Positions 42,500 to 51,380 are shown, counted from the first letter of the stretch. The stretch is DNA of 64,000 nucleotides from Gammaproteobacteria bacterium (GCA_002730035.1 PBYU01000094.1:1-64000); one strand, 5' to 3'. A program made the numbers and translations. The notes: generated from the sequence alone by a model not told the origin.

Positions 42500-44026
42500 G
42501 TGACTGCCCGCATAGCTATCGAAGGGCTCGATAAAAGCTTCGCCACACCGGTATTGAAGCAGGTTGCCTTGCAAATCTCGACCGGGAGTATCCACGGTCT
42601 GGTGGGAGAAAACGGAGCCGGTAAATCCACATTGATTAATATTATCAGTGGGTTGTTGCCCCCCGATTCTGGTTCTATGGCGCTAGACGGTAAATCCTAC
42701 TCCCCCACTTCTAGAAAGGCAGCGCTTGATGCAGGAATCGCCTTGGCATCTCAGGAATTAAGCCTGATTGATACCCTGTCGGTGGCAGAAAATATTCTGC
42801 TGACATCGTTTCCTCAAAGGGCTCTCGGAATTAATCGGCATGCAGTCAGGCAGCGAGCCAGGGTCTTGATGGATCTAGTGGGTCTGGAACAACTTTCGCC
42901 TCAGACACCGCTTGCACAGCTGAGTCTGGCGGAGAAGCAGTTAGTGGAACTGGCCAAGGCATTGTCCATGCCGGAAGACACTACCAGACTGCTGATCCTG
43001 GATGAGCCCACATCGGCTTTAACATCTCCACAGGCGGACCAATTACACCGGATTATTAAGCAGCGCTCAGCCTCAGGATTAAGTGTCATTTATGTTTCTC
43101 ACCGCCTTGATGATGTGCTTTCTGTTTGTGATACGGTATCTGTATTACGCGATGGAGTGATTCAGCTAACGGCTGCTTGCGCTTCCTTGACCAGTAATGA
43201 TCTGATCAGAGAAATGTCTGGAGAGGAACTACTGCGACATAGCGATGATAAGCCAAGAACTTTTGGCGACGTTCGTCTCACGGTTGAGCAGCTATCAAGT
43301 GTGGATTTTCCTGAACCAATTTCACTGCACTGTCATCGTGGAGAGATCCTCGGCATTGCTGGACTTGCCGGCGCGGGACGATCTGAGTTATTGCACGCTA
43401 TCTACGGACTGTCAGCTGAGCGCCAGGGGCGAGTTGTGCTGCACGCGGCGGGGCAGGATAGTGTTATCGATTCCGCCAGTACGGCTGCCAACAATGGAAT
43501 GGCGTTGATCGCCGAAGATCGGAAGTCCCAGGGAATTTTTACCGGCAAGACCATCTCCCTGAACACAACGATCGCCGGCCTGGGAAAACTGGGTGGTGCT
43601 CTGAGTGCGATCCTGCCCAGGCGGGAACAACGCGTCACTGAAGAATTGATCGCACAGCTAAAGGTGAAGTGTGAAGGACCGTTGCAAACTATCGATAAAC
43701 TAAGCGGAGGCAATCAACAGAAGCTATTGGTCGCCCGTTGGTTGCAGGCGAAATCGGATGTTTGGCTGCTCGATGAACCGACGCGTGGAGTCGATGTCGG
43801 TTCGAAGCTGGCCATTCACGATCAGCTGCGACAGTCGCGCGATCAAGGCGCGGCACTACTAATCGTGTCCAGTGAGCTGGAAGAGTTGACGGCACTGTGT
43901 GATCGCATTCTAGTGTTGTCGGACAAAAAAGCCGTGGAGACCTATCATCGCGGCCAGTGGGACAAAGAAATGTTACTGGAGGCAGCCTTTAGTAATTACC
44001 AGGGAGTGCGTGTTGCAGCGGGGTAA
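42500..44026 (+). CDS. rbsA: Ribose-type ABC transporter ATPase (double domain)
   Basis: The 508-aa protein has two ABC domains, as in RbsA/MglA/XylG. Domain 1 has the Walker A GENGAGKST, the signature LSLAEKQLVELAKAL and LLILDEPTSAL. Domain 2 has the degenerate GLAGAGRSEL typical of this family, LSGGNQQK and LLDEPTRGVDVGSK. It energises import on the cytoplasmic face together with the permease at 44085. The start is a GTG at 42500, 16 bases after the receptor gene; no strong ribosome site is seen, so translation may be coupled. Confidence 0.9.
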   Translation: MTARIAIEGLDKSFATPVLKQVALQISTGSIHGLVGENGAGKSTLINIISGLLPPDSGSMALDGKSYSPTSRKAALDAGIALASQELSLIDTLSVAENILLTSFPQRALGINRHAVRQRARVLMDLVGLEQLSPQTPLAQLSLAEKQLVELAKALSMPEDTTRLLILDEPTSALTSPQADQLHRIIKQRSASGLSVIYVSHRLDDVLSVCDTVSVLRDGVIQLTAACASLTSNDLIREMSGEELLRHSDDKPRTFGDVRLTVEQLSSVDFPEPISLHCHRGEILGIAGLAGAGRSELLHAIYGLSAERQGRVVLHAAGQDSVIDSASTAANNGMALIAEDRKSQGIFTGKTISLNTTIAGLGKLGGALSAILPRREQRVTEELIAQLKVKCEGPLQTIDKLSGGNQQKLLVARWLQAKSDVWLLDEPTRGVDVGSKLAIHDQLRQSRDQGAALLIVSSELEELTALCDRILVLSDKKAVETYHRGQWDKEMLLEAAFSNYQGVRVAAG

Positions 44027-44084
44027 TCTCATGCGCACGTGTAGTCGAGAATAGAAAAACCAAAATAGTCAGAGAGAAGCCATT

Positions 44085-45020
44085 TTGTTGAGAAAACTGA
44101 ACTTGCTGTTTGAAGAGCTTTTTATCTTCATTGCACTGTTATTGTTGGTGGCGTTCTTCGGCGTGATGGCGGAAAATTTTTTTACTGCAGGCACGCTTAT
44201 GGCAATTCTCACCCAGCTTCCCGCTTTAACCGTTGTGACAATTGGTATGACCCTGGTGCTAATCAGCGGAGGAATCGACTTATCTGTCGGTTCTGTAGTG
44301 GCATTGAGTGGCGGTGTGATTGGTATCGCTTTTACCGTATTTGAATTGCCTCTGATAATCGCTGCGGCTCTGGGAATATTAGCCGGAGGCTGTGCAGGTC
44401 TGGTCAATGGTGTACTGGGGAGTTATTTCCGCTTACCTGTTTTTATCGTTACCTTGGGAATGCTGGAAGCTGGGCGAGGCTTGGCCTACATGGTCACGGA
44501 TTCGCAAACCGTTTATATCGGTGCCAGCATTCAGGCTTTGTCTCTGCCGATATCCGGTATCGGCTTGTCGCCTTCTTTTATTATGTCGCTGACACTGGTG
44601 GTGCTCGCTCAATACGCATTAACCCGAACCATTTTCGGGCGTTACTTGATAGCCATTGGAACCAATGAACAGGCGGCGAAAATCTCCGGAATCCGAACCG
44701 AGCCTTATTTGACCTGGGTACTGGTGATATCTGGTCTGCTGGCTGGTCTTGGAGGCCTGATGAATGCAGCCTATTTGGGAGCCTCCGATCCCAATGCTGC
44801 GATCGGCCTGGAACTGTCGGCCATTGCAGCTGCAGTAATCGGTGGTACCAGCTTGATGGGTGGGCGCGGCTCCATCGTTGGCGCTTTTATCGGTGTCTTG
44901 ATTATTTCTGTACTTCAAAATGGATTGGCGCAACTGGGAGTATCAGAACCGGTGAAGCGCTTAATAACCGGACTGGTGATTATCCTTGCCGTATTACTCG
45001 ATCGCTGGCGTAGCCGCTAG
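44085..45020 (+). CDS. rbsC: Ribose-type ABC transporter permease
   Basis: The 311-aa inner-membrane protein has about eight to ten hydrophobic helices and the family signature GIDLSVGSVVALSGGVIG, followed by NGVLGSYFRLPVFIVTLGML, the GTNEQAAKISGI cytoplasmic loop that contacts the ATPase, and GGTSLMGGRGSIVGAFIG. The start is one of two adjacent TTG codons at 44085 or 44088. One permease gene with a double-domain ATPase is the standard ribose-family arrangement. Confidence 0.9.
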   Translation: MLRKLNLLFEELFIFIALLLLVAFFGVMAENFFTAGTLMAILTQLPALTVVTIGMTLVLISGGIDLSVGSVVALSGGVIGIAFTVFELPLIIAAALGILAGGCAGLVNGVLGSYFRLPVFIVTLGMLEAGRGLAYMVTDSQTVYIGASIQALSLPISGIGLSPSFIMSLTLVVLAQYALTRTIFGRYLIAIGTNEQAAKISGIRTEPYLTWVLVISGLLAGLGGLMNAAYLGASDPNAAIGLELSAIAAAVIGGTSLMGGRGSIVGAFIGVLIISVLQNGLAQLGVSEPVKRLITGLVIILAVLLDRWRSR

Positions 45021-45144
45021 GATCGAACACTAACTAGTGCCTGGATCGATGGCCAGCCAGGCGCCCCGCCAACATGCGGCATAAGAACGGCCTGTGCTAG
45101 ACTCGCTTCAATTCAAACTAATGAAATCATGAGGAAACAATCTA

Positions 45145-46140
45145 ATGAGCAGATTAATTTTCATAGTTGCCTTGTGTATTCAAGCGGCGAACGCGGACCC
45201 GGTAAAAGTTATCTTTGATACCGATATGGGAAATGACGTGGATGACGCATTGGCTCTGGCAATGCTGCACTCATTCGAAAACCGAGCTGAAAGCGAGTTA
45301 TTAGCCATTACAATCACCAAAGACCACGTCGAGGTTCCACCCTATATAGATGCCATCAATACATTTTATGGGCGAGGAGAAATCCCGTTAGGAACAACAA
45401 GTAGCGGTGTCACACCACAGCAAAGCAGGTTCACGGGAATCATCCATGAAAAAATTGGTGATAACCCAGTTTTTCCCCACGATTTGCTTGTTGGTGATCC
45501 GGTTCAAGAAGCTGCCAGCTTATTGCGCCAAACATTGTCGTCCCAGGCAGACCAATCCGTAGTGATCATTCAAGTAGGTTTTTCGACTAATCTGGCACGA
45601 TTGCTGGCAACCGGTCCCGATGAACATTCTGAGCTTAGCGGGCGTGATCTCGTCACCAGGAAGGTAAAGTTCATATCCATAATGGCTGGCGCTTTTGCTG
45701 AAATATCTGGTGAAACACATTTGGAATACAATGTGGTGCAGGATATTGCTTCAGCACAAATCCTCGCTAGAGAGTGGCCGACTAAGATCATCTGGAGTGG
45801 ATTCGAAATTGGGCTGGCAATACGTTATCCAGCAGCCAGCATTGAAAATGACTTTCTCTATAAAGAGCGTCATCCAATCCGCGAGTCCTATCAGCTCTAC
45901 ATTCCAACACCCCATGAGAGACCTACCTGGGATCTAACAAGCGTCGTCTATGGGATTCGCCCGGATCATGAGTACTTCGAACTTTCTCCACCGGGAATCG
46001 TATCTGTCCTGGACGATGGGGAAACCGTATTCAATCCTGATCAGAACGGGCAACACTATTTCTTGAAAGCGGATGACGATAGGATTCCTCGCATAAAGGA
46101 ATTAATGACTCTACTTGTAAGTGCGCCGCCCCAGCCTTGA
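45145..46140 (+). CDS. Secreted inosine-uridine-type nucleoside hydrolase
   Basis: The 331-aa product has a short signal peptide (ending ANA-DP) followed at once by the nucleoside N-ribohydrolase signature DTDMGNDVDDALAL, whose Asp residues bind Ca2+ and activate water. GAFAEISGETHLEYNVVQD corresponds to the later active-site segment. Family members split nucleosides into base and ribose. Most are cytoplasmic, and the signal here would place it in the periplasm, upstream of the ribose importer. AGGAAA lies before the ATG. It follows rbsC by 124 bases on the same strand. Confidence 0.85.
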   Translation: MSRLIFIVALCIQAANADPVKVIFDTDMGNDVDDALALAMLHSFENRAESELLAITITKDHVEVPPYIDAINTFYGRGEIPLGTTSSGVTPQQSRFTGIIHEKIGDNPVFPHDLLVGDPVQEAASLLRQTLSSQADQSVVIIQVGFSTNLARLLATGPDEHSELSGRDLVTRKVKFISIMAGAFAEISGETHLEYNVVQDIASAQILAREWPTKIIWSGFEIGLAIRYPAASIENDFLYKERHPIRESYQLYIPTPHERPTWDLTSVVYGIRPDHEYFELSPPGIVSVLDDGETVFNPDQNGQHYFLKADDDRIPRIKELMTLLVSAPPQP

Positions 46141-46240
46141 TTAACTATCGAATGAACAATAAGCATGCAAAACACCGGGCAGCGGATCACTTATAAAACC
46201 GGTCCCCTTGCAATCCTTCTCTCAATTTTCATTCAGAAAC

Positions 46241-46268
46241 TTCTGTATTTTTACTCCAACGCCAATTA
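46241..46268. repeat. 28-bp TGGGGTCAGAGTA-type repeat, reverse copy
   Basis: TTCTGTATTTTTACTCCAAC then GCCAATTA is a moderately diverged reverse copy, sited between the nucleoside hydrolase and the Rid protein genes. Confidence 0.6.
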
Positions 46269-46331
46269 TTGTACCTATGTCCAAAACTCAAGTTTCCGCG
46301 CGCAACATTCCTCAAGAAATGGGTAAAGTAG

Positions 46332-46925
46332 ATGAAACTATTCTCGCGACAGACTTCTAAAGCAAAAACAATAAACACCATAATTTCCGTGCCTGAGAAT
46401 ACCAATGCTGGTACATTCAAGCGCAAATTTTTGAAAATTTTCAATTCAACAAGCAGACTTTTATCACTGCGCACTATTTTCTGTTGCTACCTGGCAGCAC
46501 TGGGAGGAAGTTCAGCTATGGCCGCAGAATCAAGCTCTCTGGAAAAAGAATTTATTAACCCTGCTGGGTCTAGTTTTACGAATGTAGTAACGGTCAGCAA
46601 TGGAGGAGTAAAGACACTTTATATTTCAGGGCAGGTAGGTTTTTCTGGAAACCAGCTTCCCGATGATTTTAGCCAGCAGGTTGAAAATGCTTTTTCGAAT
46701 CTACGGCAACAATTGGAAGACGCTGGCGCCGAATTATCAGATATTGTAAAAACGAATGTCTATATCGTTGATCTGGACAGGGAAAAAGTTGCTGCCTACA
46801 GCGCAGTGCGGGCTACACATTTTCCTCAACAAGACCAGTCAGCATCGACTATGGTGGGGGTGACAGCTCTGGCTTTCCCGGGCCTGGCAGTAGAGATAGA
46901 GGCAGTCGCTGTTGTTGAAGACTGA
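46332..46925 (+). CDS. Exported Rid (YjgF/UK114) family protein
   Basis: The 197-aa product has a long N-terminal extension with a hydrophobic segment ending AMA-ESS, consistent with export. A Rid fold follows: TLYISGQVGFSGNQLPDDFS, QVENAFSNLRQQLEDAGAEL, SDIVKTNVYIVDLD and LAVEIEAVAV. RidA enzymes need an Arg near the end (VARLP in E. coli-type proteins) to destroy imines; the matching segment here is VTALAF, so that Arg is missing and it belongs to another Rid subgroup. The start is uncertain because no ribosome site is clear. It may end the ribose operon, after a 190-base gap holding a repeat. Confidence 0.75.
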   Translation: MKLFSRQTSKAKTINTIISVPENTNAGTFKRKFLKIFNSTSRLLSLRTIFCCYLAALGGSSAMAAESSSLEKEFINPAGSSFTNVVTVSNGGVKTLYISGQVGFSGNQLPDDFSQQVENAFSNLRQQLEDAGAELSDIVKTNVYIVDLDREKVAAYSAVRATHFPQQDQSASTMVGVTALAFPGLAVEIEAVAVVED

Positions 46926-46990
46926 GATTTCATACTAATCAAGCTAATGACCCTCTGAACAGACGTTTAGCAGCAAGGAGCCCCAGAATA

Positions 46991-49024
46991 ATGAACTACC
47001 ACATGCCGACACTTCTCGCGGGAATACTTATTCTCAGTTCATCGCTCGCTGCACAGGCCGCGGAATTTTCACAGATAAGGCCGGATGCAGAAACACTATC
47101 GGAACTGCCTACCACCGACTGGCTGACTAATGGCGGGGATCTGTTCAATCGAAACTTCTCTGCATTGACTGAGATTAACACTGGCAACGTCAGTCAACTT
47201 GGCCCGGTCTGGCGTACTCATCTCGGTGGCTCCGGGTTCGGAGCAAAGTATTCGGGAGAGGCGCAGCCCATCGTCCATGAAGGGGTCATGTATATCATAA
47301 CCGGCGACGATGATGTCTTTGCCCTGAGCATTGATACCGGGGAAATCCTGTGGCGCCACTCGGCTAATCTCACCGAACAGATTTCAACGGTCTGCTGTGG
47401 ATGGACCAGTCGCGGCGTGGGATTTGGCGAAGACAAGATCTTCATGGGTCAACTGGATGGAGTGCTCAAGGCATTGGACATAAACAACGGCGAGGAAGTC
47501 TGGTCAGTTCAGGCCGAAGACTGGGAAGAAGGCTATACCATCACCAGCGCACCCCTGTATTTTCAGGGCATGGTTATAACCGGATTCGCAGGTGCTGAAT
47601 TTGCGGCTCGAGGGCGAGTAAAGGCGTTTAGCGCTAACGACGGTAGCCTGCTTTGGACTTTCTATACCGTGCCAGGCCCCGGCGAATTTGGTTTTGAGAC
47701 CTGGCCAGCAGACAACGACGCCTGGCAAACCGGTGGCGGCACAGTCTGGCACACGCCTGCGGTCGATCCCGAGTTAGGCATGGTTTACTTTTCAACCGGC
47801 AACCCGGGCCCAGACTATAATGGTTCAGTACGCGCCGGTGACAATCTATTCACTGTTTCCATCGTGGCGCTGAATGTGTACACAGGAGAATATCGTTGGC
47901 ACTTTCAAGAGGTTCACCACGACATCTGGGATTACGATGCACCGAACCCGGTTACGCTGTTTGATCTGGACTACAACGGAGTGCCACGCAAAGGCCTGGC
48001 CCAGGCCGGCAAGACCGGATTCTTGTATATTCTCGATCGCACTAATGGCGAGCCGTTGGTTGGTATAGAAGAGAGACCAGTTCCTCAGGAACCCCGCCAG
48101 GCGACTGCCGCCACTCAGCCTTATCCCGTTGGCGAAGCCTTCGTGACTCAAACATTGGATGTAGCACCTGAGGGCTACCAGCTCATAAATAACGGCGCCA
48201 TCTTTACACCATTTTGGGATGAGCCAGTCATGCTACGCCGCGGCGATGCCAATTGGCCACCCAGTACCGTAGACCCAAACAAAGGGGTGATGTACATCTG
48301 CGGCGGCGAGCGACAGGCCGCCTATTCCATCAGTGGAGATTTGCAGCAAGTGGAACCCGGTGACCGCTACACTGGTGGCGGCATGCGGTTTGCGAATATC
48401 CCAATCACCGGAATCGTTACCGCAATGGATCTACGCACCAATCGCAGGGTGTGGAGCCAGCGTTGGCCCAGTCGCTGTTACAGTGGCCTGGTGGCGACTG
48501 CTGGCGACCTGCTGTTTGCCGGTCGCAACGATGGTCGTTTAACAGCGCTGGATGCTCGAGATGGAACGAAGTTATGGGAGTACATGACCGACGCAGGAGT
48601 CAACGCTCCGGCTACGGTATTCGAACACGACGGCAAGCAATACGTTGCGGTGTACTCCGCGGGAAATCTGTTGGGCAGGGCCAAGCGGGGAGACAGCGTA
48701 TGGACGTTCTCCCTGTTGGATGACGAACAGTCTGATGTGATTGCCCGGGAGCAGGTGAATCCTGCTCAAGCAAATCCGGAAGGACAAGACTTATTCCTGG
48801 ATACTTGCCAGTTTTGTCACGGGCCGACTGGTGAGGGCGGACACGATGGCATGCCGCTGGAAGGATTGGCTGCGTTCGACACCAGTTACGTGGCAGATAT
48901 TATTCGCGATGGCCAGAACAACATGCCGGCATTCACGTCCATGTTTTCTGGTGGCCAGATCAGGGCGCTGGCAGAACACGTGAGAACATTAAATCCCGAC
49001 ATAACCAATCGGAACAGTCGCTAG
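46991..49024 (+). CDS. Quinohemoprotein alcohol dehydrogenase (C-terminal heme c)
   Basis: The 677-aa periplasmic product has a signal peptide (ending QAA-EF), a PQQ propeller and a C-terminal cytochrome c. Typical type II alcohol-dehydrogenase features are WLTNGGDLFNRNFSALTEIN, the adjacent cysteines in TVCCGWTSRG, the active-site HHDIWDYDAPNPVTLFD and repeated tryptophan-docking motifs. The heme motif is C606-QF-C609-H610 with a Met ligand in NNMPAF. Electrons pass from the alcohol to PQQ, then heme c, then the respiratory chain. It lies 65 bases after the Rid gene and is convergent with CHEGN copy 3. Confidence 0.9.
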   Translation: MNYHMPTLLAGILILSSSLAAQAAEFSQIRPDAETLSELPTTDWLTNGGDLFNRNFSALTEINTGNVSQLGPVWRTHLGGSGFGAKYSGEAQPIVHEGVMYIITGDDDVFALSIDTGEILWRHSANLTEQISTVCCGWTSRGVGFGEDKIFMGQLDGVLKALDINNGEEVWSVQAEDWEEGYTITSAPLYFQGMVITGFAGAEFAARGRVKAFSANDGSLLWTFYTVPGPGEFGFETWPADNDAWQTGGGTVWHTPAVDPELGMVYFSTGNPGPDYNGSVRAGDNLFTVSIVALNVYTGEYRWHFQEVHHDIWDYDAPNPVTLFDLDYNGVPRKGLAQAGKTGFLYILDRTNGEPLVGIEERPVPQEPRQATAATQPYPVGEAFVTQTLDVAPEGYQLINNGAIFTPFWDEPVMLRRGDANWPPSTVDPNKGVMYICGGERQAAYSISGDLQQVEPGDRYTGGGMRFANIPITGIVTAMDLRTNRRVWSQRWPSRCYSGLVATAGDLLFAGRNDGRLTALDARDGTKLWEYMTDAGVNAPATVFEHDGKQYVAVYSAGNLLGRAKRGDSVWTFSLLDDEQSDVIAREQVNPAQANPEGQDLFLDTCQFCHGPTGEGGHDGMPLEGLAAFDTSYVADIIRDGQNNMPAFTSMFSGGQIRALAEHVRTLNPDITNRNSR

Positions 49025-49154
49025 GGTAGAAAGCCTTGCTGGTCAAATACGAACTCAATAAAGAGGACAGCTAGGGACCCTCTTTCAAATGTTCCACATC
49101 TATCGCAACTCAAAGTGCCGTAAGACTTTTTAAAGCCGTCATTGAATAGCAAAT

Positions 49155-50189
49155 CTACCTAGTGCTGTTTTCAGCCTCCAGGCGTTCCTCGACTCGTGCG
49201 CCTCGTATAATGTTGAACATACCGTAATTACCTTCGTGGCAGGCATATTCATATACCTGACCTGCTACCTTGCTCATTGGTACGATCGCGGTAATCTTAT
49301 CGGTAAACGTAGACGGGTCATCGATAGTAAATTCATAATTCACAGTGTCATAGGCAATCCGCGTGAATTTCTCAGTGAGCAACATATCTAAATTACTGCC
49401 CCTGCTTTGAAACGAGGTTTGCATGCCATTAAAATTTCTGGTTTCAACAACCAGAGTATCGCCCTCCCAATAACCTCGTGAATCACCAGACCAGAGCCTG
49501 ATGTCGTCACTCAGCGCAGGCTTTTCGACCAGTGGCACGATACGGGCATCGTGAATCATCTCAGTCATGATCACGAAGGTATCCTTGCTCTGAAATAGTT
49601 GCAGATTATTATTATATAGACTCGGTGAGAAAGGAGGCCCGGCATTGAATCCAACCAGGCAGCGCTCGGATAATCCTCGATCTTCCGGGCCGTCTTTAGT
49701 GATGCCCCCCACAATGAAGCGAACGGGTCGCTGACCGGTAATATCCGGGCCCAGGCCACCGGCTATTACCGGATTGCCCTCAACGGCTTGCGGGGCACGC
49801 CCACCCAAAGGATAGACGACGTGGGAAGTCCTGACATTATCACCTCTATTACCCATCTCAATCCAAAACGAATTGTAGCCCCCGGGGTCGGTGCCAGCCG
49901 GCGGAGCTTCAGGATTAAGCACCAGCTCAGCCTCTATTGCATCGGCCGCCGCTTCCATACCGGCCTGGCGTGCGATAGCTTCCTCTATTTGTTCCGGCGT
50001 CAGGAATTCCTGCTCGCCGTAGCGTTCCGCACGCTCCATAGGAGTGCTCGAACTGAAATTCCAGACGCCCTGTAAATCGGGCTGGCCATACTCAGTTCGA
50101 GGCACCACGTATTCGCCATCTGATTGAGCTACAGCCATCCCGCTTATTGCTGTAAGCATTGACATCATTAACAAAATTTTTATTTTCAT
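49155..50189 (-). CDS. Secreted CHEGN-motif family protein, copy 3
   Basis: The 344-aa product has a signal peptide (ending AVA-QSDG). It shares the family blocks PRTEYGQPDLQGVWNFSSST, ERCLVGFNAGPPFSPSLYNN, EMIHDARIVPL, GDSRGYWEGDTLVVETRNF and YEYACHEGNYGMFNIIRGAR, but is clearly more distant from copies 1 and 2 than they are from each other. It lies between two heme-containing quinoproteins. The function is unknown; secretion and the repeated placement near quinoproteins suggest a role in the same extracytoplasmic metabolism. Confidence 0.7.
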   Translation of the reverse strand: MKIKILLMMSMLTAISGMAVAQSDGEYVVPRTEYGQPDLQGVWNFSSSTPMERAERYGEQEFLTPEQIEEAIARQAGMEAAADAIEAELVLNPEAPPAGTDPGGYNSFWIEMGNRGDNVRTSHVVYPLGGRAPQAVEGNPVIAGGLGPDITGQRPVRFIVGGITKDGPEDRGLSERCLVGFNAGPPFSPSLYNNNLQLFQSKDTFVIMTEMIHDARIVPLVEKPALSDDIRLWSGDSRGYWEGDTLVVETRNFNGMQTSFQSRGSNLDMLLTEKFTRIAYDTVNYEFTIDDPSTFTDKITAIVPMSKVAGQVYEYACHEGNYGMFNIIRGARVEERLEAENSTR

Positions 50190-50212
50190 TGTTCGCCACC
50201 TCGGCTTGAGAA

Positions 50213-50240
50213 TAAATGGGGTCAGAGTAAATAGTCAGTA
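50213..50240. repeat. 28-bp TGGGGTCAGAGTA-type repeat
   Basis: TAAATGGGGTCAGAGTAAAT then AGTCAGTA is a well-kept forward copy, between CHEGN copy 3 and the transglutaminase-like gene. Confidence 0.65.
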
Positions 50241-50260
50241 GATTTTTAGTCGTCTTCGCC

Positions 50261-51082
50261 TTAGTTAGCAGCCTCTTCAGGTACCTCATCAGCGTGCACT
50301 TTGAATACTTTGAGCTGATTCGAGCCGAAGGCATTGCTGATAGCAACGTCTGCAGCATCCCGCCCCTGCGCCATTAACACCCGCCCAATGATAGGTCTCC
50401 CATTACGGGGATCGAAGGTATACCAACCACCTTCCAGATAGGCTTCGAACCAGGCCGCGAAGTCCATCTCCTCAGGTCGATCAGGATTGTCAATGTCGCC
50501 CACATAACCAGTGCAATAGCGTGCCGGAATATTCATACAACGGCAGAATGCCACTGCCAGGTGAGTGTAATCTCGGCATACGCCTACTTTTTCCTTGTAG
50601 GCTTCTGCTGCCGTCTTTGTAGGCCGGGCAAATTCATAGCCAAAAGTAATATGTTTATGCACGAATTCACAGATTGCCTGAACCCGTTGCCAGCCAAATG
50701 GCGCGCTTGCAAATAGTTGCCAGGCTTCGTCTACCAGAATGTCAGTTTCGCAGTATCGGCTACCCAGCAAATAGACCAGAACTTCTGCCGGCAAATCCTC
50801 AAGTGCGTACTGCTGTGCCTGTGGGGCAATCTCATCGGGCTTGCCTGAATCGTAAATGTAGGCTTCAGCGAAAACCCGCGTATCTCCTTGCGGGAGCACA
50901 AGCCGTGTTACCCAGTTGCCAAAACCGTCGCGATAATTACTCAAGGGTGTAGGCGGATCTGTTTGCACATGGTCTGGAATCTCAAGGTCAGAAACCCGCG
51001 AAGAATGTACATTCAGGGTCATAATCATTGGGGTAGGCTGTGGACATTCGTATACCATCTCGTAACCGATCCGCATCTTCAT
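50261..51082 (-). CDS. Transglutaminase-like cysteine protease-fold protein
   Basis: The 273-aa cytoplasmic product from the ATG at 51082 (AGGA about 10 bases upstream) has the bacterial N-terminal region (RIGYEMVYECPQPTPMIM) and a transglutaminase core. The catalytic Cys lies in KVGVCRDYTHLAVAFCR and the Asp in WYTFDPRNGRPIIGR. The expected His before AWFEA is Ala (MDFAAWFEAYLEGG). I recall related proteobacterial proteins with Ser or Ala there, so this may be a subgroup trait rather than a lesion. Protease or amidase activity is therefore doubtful. It diverges from the quinoprotein at 51381. Confidence 0.8.
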   Translation of the reverse strand: MKMRIGYEMVYECPQPTPMIMTLNVHSSRVSDLEIPDHVQTDPPTPLSNYRDGFGNWVTRLVLPQGDTRVFAEAYIYDSGKPDEIAPQAQQYALEDLPAEVLVYLLGSRYCETDILVDEAWQLFASAPFGWQRVQAICEFVHKHITFGYEFARPTKTAAEAYKEKVGVCRDYTHLAVAFCRCMNIPARYCTGYVGDIDNPDRPEEMDFAAWFEAYLEGGWYTFDPRNGRPIIGRVLMAQGRDAADVAISNAFGSNQLKVFKVHADEVPEEAAN

Positions 51083-51380
51083 TGCTACATTTTCCTGAGT
51101 TTTGTTACGTTTGTACTTAGTCGTGGGTGTTTTACAAAAGGTTATTTCCAGATCGGCTTGTGATTTCAAAAAGCCGTCCAATTTTAGCAGGCGAATTGGT
51201 CAATTCGCACAACCCCACTCCCCAACTATACAGCTTTTGGCATGCAAGGGTCGCCGTTCAATGCAGCCCTTAGGCCTGGTATACGGCGATTGGTCAAGAA
51301 ATCTTCACCAGCGCCCTTTACTGTTCGGCAATCCTATAATACAAATAGAAGCAGATAAGCATAAGCGGAGAAAATATCGA

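Noticed and set aside
51102-51380. N-terminal extension of the quinohemoprotein at 51381
   Set aside because: The frame is open, but the extension has no signal or domain and overlaps the leader of the divergent gene, while the ATG at 51381 gives a normal signal peptide.
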